Of a stretch of DNA of 64,000 nt, positions 57,040 to 64,000 are shown piece by piece; positions within the stretch are counted from its first letter, which is position 1; every line of letters begins with the position of its first letter. Position numbers and translations under genes: made by a program. The DNA is from Rhynchospora pubera. Lineage: Eukaryota; Streptophyta; Magnoliopsida; Poales; Cyperaceae. The notes under the pieces are model-generated. The model saw only the letters and a list, made by a program, of their open reading frames with translations, did not search any database and was not told the origin of the DNA. The stretch covers positions 71,215,676 through 71,279,675 of the forward strand of contig CM051460.1 of NCBI GenBank assembly GCA_028095005.1, given 5' to 3'.

Positions 57040-57637
57040 ACTTTTGTCTCATGAGAGCGCGATTATCTCTTCGACTTTCTCCGACGAAGGCCATGATCTT
57101 GTTTCGATCTCCCCTGGAGCGAAGGGAACAAGGTTTGTGTGTCTCTATTTCAGTCAATTTGAGTTCAGATCGTTTTAAGTTTGTCTCCCTTCCTATATTG
57201 TAGGGTTCGTCAATCTATTTGATTGTTCTTACGGAATTTACATGGAGAGAATTTCTTCAATTCCTAACCATTTTCTCTATTTCGTAAGTAATCATTCCTT
57301 GCTTACGTCATGGTTTCTTCGTGTTACTTATATTTAGTCCTAATTCCTTTTTCCTATCATTTTCTGAAATTTCAGCCTGAAGAGAACTACGGGGACTCTA
57401 AATTTTCTCAAAAGAGAGTCAGAGGGGATATGGCGAAATGCCTCGGGATTTGTCTCGGTCGCCTTCTTACAAGACGAAGCGATCTCCTTCTCCTAGATAC
57501 AGCAGTAGAAGTAGGAGAGATAGAAGTCGATCTCCTTATTCGCATAGGTGATTCGCTATTATCACCTCAGAATCTAATTCTGACTTTTTTCCCCCAAATT
57601 TTATAAACATTTGTTGTGCATAGTTACAGTAGAATGA
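57040..57637 (+). pseudogene. Orphan 5' part of an ARGLU1-like RS-domain gene
   Basis: A UTR-like exon ends GGGAACAAG (57132) before GTTTGTG; an intron follows to TTTCAG (57375). The next exon (57376-57547) has ATG at 57438 and reads MPRDLSRSPSYKTKRSPSPR, then a further RS-rich stretch, ending at a clean donor CATAG-GTGATT. This matches the N terminus of plant homologues of arginine and glutamate-rich protein 1 (ARGLU1), a nuclear splicing and transcription cofactor. No further RS or Glu/Arg coiled-coil exons are visible downstream before the minus-strand FAR1-type gene, so only the first coding exon is here. The retained intron argues for a DNA-level duplication rather than a retrocopy. Confidence 0.6.
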
Positions 57638-58157
57638 TTTTGCTGAGATTGATAAAATAAATGATTGATAAAACCCCTTCACTGGTACCAACTGAGATCG
57701 TACCAGTGTACCTATGTTATCTACTTCTCAGTATATGCAATTTAATACACATGGTTCCGTACCATATCAGTTCCCTAAAACAGTAAAGAGCTTTTACTTG
57801 TACCAATTTACCATATAATTTTTTTTGTTTTATCTTTATGAGATTAAGAAAAAAAAACTTAATTCAATGGGTTTTAGGATCAGATATACAAAATATAAGT
57901 TCAGAAAGTCAACTGATGTAAAATAATTTCTCATAGAAGTTTCAGGTGAGGTGGTTTGTGTAATTATGAAAGTTATCATGGCATACTATAAATAAGCAGC
58001 TTCTGGTATAACGCATCTAAAGGAACCCCTTTTCATATCATAGGATTTTTATAACAACAGATGGCATAGTACACAAGCTACACCAACAATGGTCTAATTC
58101 TGACTTTTTTTCCCCCAAATTTTATAAATATTTGTTGTGCATAGTTACAGTAGAAGG
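57571..58157. repeat. 67-bp direct repeat, two copies 521 bp apart
   Basis: TCTAATTCTGACTTTTTT through AGTTACAGTAGAA is present at 57571-57637 and 58092-58157 with two or three differences. The first copy lies directly behind the ARGLU1-like exon. The sequence between contains GGTACCAACTGAGATCGTAC-type words and no gene. Confidence 0.75.
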
Positions 58158-58589
58158 ATGGCATGAAAGTCAACTGAGACTCATACAGGAGTAAGAAGAG
58201 AAAAAAAGCAAGATGGCAGCCACGTTTTACATAGCTGTTGTATTCAGAATCATGGGTGATAATTTTTTGGTTGCAATATTGTGTGGATATTGATATGTTG
58301 GGTTCTGGGATTCTCAAATTGTGTTTTTTAACTGTTCTAGATAGTAAATAGAGGGGTTAGATAGCACTGGCACTCGCCTTAATTGGGGCTATGGATTTAC
58401 ATGATGTTAGCATAATGAAGCCTGTAAAATAAAGGGATTGTAAAATAAAGGGATTGGTACAGGCAAAGGTCGGTACAGAGACGACCTGAGGTGGATTTAG
58501 GTTAGTGGTTAAATTGAATTGGTGTCGGTGGGACTTCTTGGATATCAGTACAGAGAACATGTTTACCGCTTTAATTAAGTTATTCCTTT
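58158..58589. other. Intergenic, no gene seen
   Basis: Includes a short tandem AAATAAAGGGATTG (58427, 58442). Nothing else supported. Confidence 0.5.
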
Positions 58590-60480
58590 CCTATGTGTAC
58601 AACCATATGGCAACGTTACTCAATTATCAGACTAAGACTTTAGCATTTGAACATTTTAACACATCACTATTTGCACATGGATGATAACTGCATGCATCTA
58701 AGACTACATTATTTGGACTCGGCATATCTTGCACATCAATTTTACATTGATAAACATGGATAAATATTAAACATTTGTGCACACATTTATATCACCTCTG
58801 GATCACAGAATTTATGTCCAGCTTGGCATGTACAACTTAAGAGGAGAAAAGCTCAAGCCTAAACTAGTTTAAAACATTTACAAACTTGTTTCATTGTCAA
58901 ATCTTATTACACAAGTTCTGCCATTTACATACAACAGAATGAGAATCTTCACTCTTTGCAAGTACCTGACATAAGAAGGAAGGAAACAAGTTAGTAAAAA
59001 TGAAATCGAGTATAACAATATATGCACATTCCTTCACATTTTTTGACACATAGAATGAAATACATTGTTTTCCTATCTTGTTTGTGTCCAGACTACCTAA
59101 ATCATTCTTCATATTACTCATGATTTTCAAAGATATACCTTTTAAGAGATACAACATATTATTAACAGGGACTCAGCATCTTTATGAAAATGTCAGAGTT
59201 GAAAACATACAGAAACTGGCTCTCACCCAGCAATTGTAAAGTTCAACAAAGATACACTATATTACATGCAGAGAAACACCATCAGTTTACATGTTCATTG
59301 GGGTAAGGATAGCTTAACATGAGTTTTCCAAAGGGGTTTCCAGAAATACCCCTGAAACGTAACTTTATTTATTATATATAAAAAAGAGAAGATCACTTCA
59401 ATACAATCTTATGCATCATATCAAGATCATCCATGCTATTATTGAAATGGTGAAGTACAAACATATCCAGATAAGCATTATTTAATGAAAGGTCTCAACC
59501 TCAGTACAAAGAGGCCTCATATAGATGCATTCTTATTGACTCTGAAATGAAAGTGAATTACTGGAAAGCAAGGTTGGGCATAAATTACCTTGTTTCATGC
59601 AAATTAAGCATAGCTATAAGGACAAGGGGACAATACCAGGACATGAGATTCCACATTTTACACAATGATCCCTGAGAAATTAACTTATTCGCTATTTTAA
59701 TCATACACAAATTCTGGGGAAATTTTGACAGCATCTCCCCTTGTTATTGTGTTAATTTGATTTTAATCTCATCAAATTCTGACTATGTGAGACGGCGTCT
59801 CAGTCAGGCTTTGATGATTCGTAACAAGGGGAGATAGAACGGCGTTCTATCTTGTGATATGAGGAGAAGAGTAAACGACTTAAGTCAAACTGAAACAAGA
59901 GGGCTTAACATACATAACACAGGTTGTACACACGGTTTCTTTTTATTAATGAACCAGACAAGGCATATCACCTAATACATTTGGGGCTTACTTGAAGCTA
60001 ACTGAACAAAGCATCAAATCAATTGACCGAAATACAGATCATGTCAGTTTTAGGATACTTTTAGTTAATTTATGCTCAGTTCAGACCCGAATACAGTCGA
60101 ACTCAATGAAGTTTCAATTGATTGTTATAAGTGTGGATCCAAATGGGGAATAAGAAAAATTATCAAGACGACATTATCAATCAAGTTCAGACCTATAAAG
60201 TAAGGATGCAATCTAATCAACTCTACACTAGCAGTAGCACAAATCAAGAATTCAATGATTATTCTACATACAGAATTAAATAAAAATTATAAACCATTAG
60301 TCTTGATCACCTTGTTAAACTATTTCATCATAACAATAAGGAACCTATTCAATTGTTAACTTAGATCATCCAAGATTCAGGCCAATAGTTTAAATTCAGA
60401 CAAGAATTCCGAGATACAGTTCTGACAAGGGCGGATCAGATCGAGCTTATGCTCAAATGTCATAATTATCGCAATTCGCC
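58590..60480 (-). repeat. Right arm of the inverted flank duplication (FAR1-gene 3' flank)
   Basis: The reverse complement is colinear with 1-2830 (landmarks given there). It contains the hairpin pair AGAACGGCGTTCT (59839) and TGAGACGGCGTCTCA (59789). No exon is apparent, but ordered conservation and splice-like words (TTCTTATGTCAG on the minus strand near 58970) mean an extended 3' UTR or non-coding transcript is possible. Confidence 0.75.
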
Positions 60481-61570
60481 TAATTCTCTATGCAATCACA
60501 GACCCGGTCATCAATTGATTTCATTATCTATATAAAACTTCAGATTTATGCATGGGGATCAAGAAAGCAAGAGGTAATCCTATCAATAACCATCACAATC
60601 TCATAACAAAGAACCGAATCCAGAATCAAGAAAATTACGAGATGTTCAATATACTGAGAAAGAGCATATCAAAGGCATGAGAAATAGCATTTGAACAGTT
60701 TCCACTTAAGTGTAAACGTTTCCACAATAGTCTTATTTCTAGCTATAAAGCCACTGGAATACAGAAGCCTAAAAGTTGACAGCTCCTAGATCGTACAAAC
60801 ATCACGGTGCATCCATTATGTAAGTAAATTACAACAGAAATTACAAACTAATTACTAATCATTCTTACCAAAAGCTAAACAAAACTAACTTTATTCTTCA
60901 CATAAACTGAACTGATCAGCATCAACCCACCCAGCCACAAATGCAAAGAACTTACCACTCCTACAGCGGCACAGCTCAACATTGACTATTATATAAACTG
61001 ACGAGATGCTCCAACAAAGCTTGCAATTAACTGATATAAACTGTGCCTGTTATAGAAACATAACCTTTCCAGCATTAATATTTTGCTTACTTTGCTTGAA
61101 TATATTCCATGTACCCCATAAAACCATAAAATTGGATTGGCTTACTCTTGAGTTGAAAGGACGTTGAGCTAAGTTGCATTAATTATACTCAAGATCAATA
61201 CTAGTGGAAATAGGATTCTTGGAACTGATTTGATCCGAACTAAACTTAAATTAAGTCTGAAATGCAATTGAGCTCTAAATATGATCGCTATTGTTCCAAA
61301 ATCTACATTTTGGTCCTTAAACCTATTGAAATTTGCGAATAAGGATTACAATCATCTTTGGTAAACTTTGGTAAATATAACATACAGAATACTGCTCCTT
61401 TCTTTGTAATAAGTCTTTCCTAAGTATATCAATACAAGAAACAACTGGATATGGTAGCAAGACTGGACGTCATGTACATGTGAGTTACTGTGTGCAAGTT
61501 TATATATATTATGAGTGCACAGAAATAAAAAAACAACCTTCAGTAATAATTAATTGTAACTTGGATTGCA
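60481..61570. other. FAR1-type gene proximal 3' flank
   Basis: Non-coding AT-rich DNA downstream of the minus-strand stop at 61571. It would correspond to sequence left of base 1 on the other arm. No gene seen. Confidence 0.5.
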
Positions 61571-63810
61571 TTAATTTACTACAGGTGAGGGTTCAGCGAC
61601 ATTATCCTGCAAATTAAGAACAAAATATCAATTTAAATTACCAAGACAAGTTTAATTAACTAGCAAACCAAAATACTGACCTGACGGAGGAGTTTACAAG
61701 TTTGTCGATTATGCCCTCGATGACCACAATGTCTGCATTTGTTCTTTCTGCTGCTCTCAACTGCAGACTTAATCCTCTCATATGCCGTCTTATTCTTCTT
61801 TGGTGCACCCTTAGTTACAACTGGTTTAGGATTGGCAATCCTTGGTGATGCTTGCACACCGTCTTCATATTCTTGTTTGACTTTACACTTCTTAGCATGC
61901 TTGTGGTTATCCTCGTATTGCTGCAATTCTTCTTTTAGAGATTTCATCTTCCTCGAATAGCCTTCGGGTGATTTGGCGACTTCAGAGTGGATTAGTCTGG
62001 CTATCTTATTCAGCTCATGGTACCTCATCAAATAGCTAGAAACCTTGAATGCACCGCCTTTTCTATCAGAAGGAAACCCTGACTTAACATATTTTGTCCA
62101 CCTATCACGAACGCAGCACCGAGGTATTCATGTGGCCTTCATGTGTATCAACACAGCGAAGATGTGTCTACATGGAAGTTTCGCAATTTCAAGCTTTGCG
62201 CAAGAACATGAAAGTTTCTCCACATTATCCGCAAGAATAGAGCAATGCACAATGTACTGTGGTTCGGCCTTTTCTGTTTGAGCAACAATGTACCTTAATG
62301 GCATGCTACTGCTGAGGGTTTCATTGACCACAAGTCCCGCTGCCATTTTGATCTCATCTCGAACAATACGGAAAACACGCGCAATGTAGTTGATTGCGGC
62401 AGACTTTTCAAGATCAGGGAAAGGAGTTTGTAATACTAGTTCTTTCTGAAAGGATTTGCAATCAAGCTCGGCCTCCTTAGTGCGCTTGTGTGTTAAGCAC
62501 CGCTCAAATTGCTGCACGGCCATACCTAGGGACATCATACTCTTGATGTGAGAGTGAAGATCTGCATTCAGACCCTCACTTCTCTGAGTACTTGACATCC
62601 CTAGAAACATCTTCTTATTCACAAAAGCCGCAGCCCATGATTCTCTGCATTTATAGATCATCTTCAGCCACCGCCTACTGAGCACCCTTTGACTCACTTT
62701 CTGCGCAAAACTGATCCACTTCTTCTCAAATTCTTCAGGACTGCACATTCCACTCAACAACTCATAGAACTTTTGTAGCACAGCTGGATCATGGATATAT
62801 TTCTGTGCATTTTGATCCATATGCCAAGAACATATTCGATGTGCCGTCCCCTTAAACACAGACTTGATGGCCTTACCCATGGCACGGTCACCATCAGTGA
62901 GAACAGATTCTGGACGTTTCTGGTACATTGCTTGAAGGAATGCCTCAAGCAACCATCGGTATGTCTCATTATCCTCACACGAAACAATGCCGCATGCAAA
63001 AATGATGGTGCTACGATGGTGATTGCAACCTAGAAAAGGAACAACTACCATGTTGTACCGATTAAGCTTATATGTACTATCAAAAATAACTAGGTCACCG
63101 AAGTAAGCATAATCAACAACAGACTGTCCATCCGCCCAAAAGAGCCGATTTAGACACCCATCCTTTGTGTCGTATTTGAGAAAAAAATCTGGATCAGATT
63201 CTTCCCTCTCCTTGAAATACCTTAAAACTGAATCCGCATCATCTGCGAGCATCGTGGATTGCTCATGCCCCAAGGTATAGTTGTATAAGTTCTTCTCTTG
63301 GTAACCACGATTCTCATAGCCTCCACTGCATTGTGCGGCATACTCTAGTATCTGACAATTTCGGATGCCCGAAGCTTTCATAGATGATATCTCGCACTTT
63401 TGTGATTCATTAATGGAACAATGGGACCGAAGAAAAGGGGTGCAATCCGGAGCAGTCAAATCATGATTGTGGTCATTAATGAAATTCTGCACCCACCACC
63501 TACTGGTTTTCGGGTCAAGTTTAATGCATAACTTGACTGGGCAGTCACAACGACTGATCGGCGTGGCTGGTCTTTTTCGGTCTGGCATTTCCAAGTACTT
63601 CTTCTCTCGCAAGCCTTGTCTGCTACAACAGAACTGACGAAACTTGATGGTGTTATGTAATCTGTCTTTCTTAGTGCTACTCCTCCTCACGCTAAATCCT
63701 TCTCTCTTCGCATATTCATTGAAAAAATGAAAAGCTTCATTTTCACTTGCGAAAGTCATGTTGACGATACGGTCATACTCCCTTAGCGATGCCACATCGA
63801 AATACTCATC
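61571..63810 (-). pseudogene. FAR1-related (FRS) protein gene, 5' partial, with one in-frame TGA
   Basis: FAR1/FHY3-type proteins are nuclear transcription factors domesticated from Mutator-like transposases. The main exon (63810-61681) opens after acceptor TTTTTTCTACAG with DEYFDVASL; the upstream exon lies beyond the window. Order: FAR1 zinc-finger DNA-binding domain (about residues 15-117, CCSRQG...CDCPVKL...HNHDL), MULE transposase-like domain (about 215-340, FDSTYKLNRY, LTDGDRAMGKAI, CSWHMDQNA) and SWIM finger (C535-x-C537...C547-x-H549). Next comes an in-frame TGA (62130-62128, after HMKAT), then IPRCCVRDRWTKYVK and the family C terminus with zinc knuckle CRHCGHRGHNRQTC in the same frame. 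An intron (61680-61607, 74 nt, GT-AG) leads to a last exon ending PSPVVN-stop. Read through, about 720 aa; as written it stops after the SWIM finger. Confidence 0.88.
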
Positions 63811-64000
63811 CTGTAGAAAAAAAATTGTGCAAAAAATTGATTTAATACTTTAAATTACAACTGCAGAGATGATAATACATCACTGAAGCACATTACAGAT
63901 GATACTACGTAATATATACCAATGCTTTATTATACTTTATGTACTTAGTTATGACATATTACTTGTAGTTGCTGACTTTAATATAAAATGTTGCCGTTGG
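63811..64000 (-). other. Intron upstream of the FAR1-type main exon
   Basis: The T-rich tract and CTACAG acceptor immediately before 63810 (minus strand) show that an earlier exon lies to the right, outside the window. Sequence here is AT-rich and non-coding. Confidence 0.7.

Noticed and set aside
57310..57606. 98-codon frame over the ARGLU1-like exon
   Set aside because: It is in a different frame from the RS-domain sequence, which starts at the ATG at 57438 and ends at a splice donor.
62045..62281. Plus-strand frame opposite the FAR1-type C-terminal region
   Set aside because: Shadow of the minus-strand coding sequence.

Overview
The window is nuclear DNA of a flowering plant, most likely a woody eudicot. 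Genes have short GT-AG introns, intergenic DNA is very AT-rich and full of transposon relics, and the recognisable proteins belong to plant families: mTERF, DAO-type 2-oxoglutarate dioxygenases and FAR1-related proteins. I saw no tRNA, rRNA, CRISPR or bacterial-type operon. The species cannot be named from the sequence.

Layout. 1-2830 is a diverged inverted copy of the 3' flank of the FAR1-type gene at the far right (about 58590-60480), so a second FAR1-like gene probably lies just left of the window, pointing into it. 3.1-4.7 kb holds short tandem repeats and LTR-retrotransposon-like debris. 5579-6750 is an mTERF gene with one frameshift; its 3' end and flank are duplicated at about 8.23-9.69 kb. 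10-17.4 kb is accessory DNA: two MITEs, and a Helitron-like element ending at 17361 in a perfect hairpin plus CTAG.

18.1-35.7 kb is the main gene block: four tandem, same-strand, three-exon DAO-like genes (18147-19715, 22046-24028, 27979-29904, 33968-35732). Exon 2 is 319 nt and exon 3 is 243 nt in every copy. Copies 1, 3 and 4 read through (297, 298 and 297 aa) with the His-x-Asp...His iron triad and Arg-x-Ser. Copy 2 has one in-frame TAG. The family is known for oxidising the auxin indole-3-acetic acid or its amide conjugates; the substrate of these copies is unknown. Transposons have rearranged the spacers: a long-TIR MULE lies between copies 2 and 3, a doubled promoter lies in front of copy 3, and a 1.3-kb MULE sits 68 bp in front of the copy 4 ATG.

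36-52 kb is transposon-dominated: a 772-bp Pack-MULE with a captured gene fragment, a 4.2-kb inverted-repeat element with another MULE between its arms and a third nested in its right arm, AT-rich foldback elements, LTR-retrotransposon debris and a second Helitron-like end at 52158. Pieces of DAO 3' flank without genes recur here. 53.2-56.8 kb is a 304-bp tandem repeat (about 11.7 units) with a 1217-bp four-unit higher-order period. 57.0-57.6 kb holds an orphan first coding exon of an ARGLU1-like RS protein. 61571-63810 (minus strand) is most of a FAR1-related gene whose reading frame holds a single in-frame TGA.

Three gene models (mTERF, DAO copy 2, FAR1-like) each carry exactly one disabling change in otherwise well-kept coding sequence, so recent pseudogenisation and assembly error both need to be considered.
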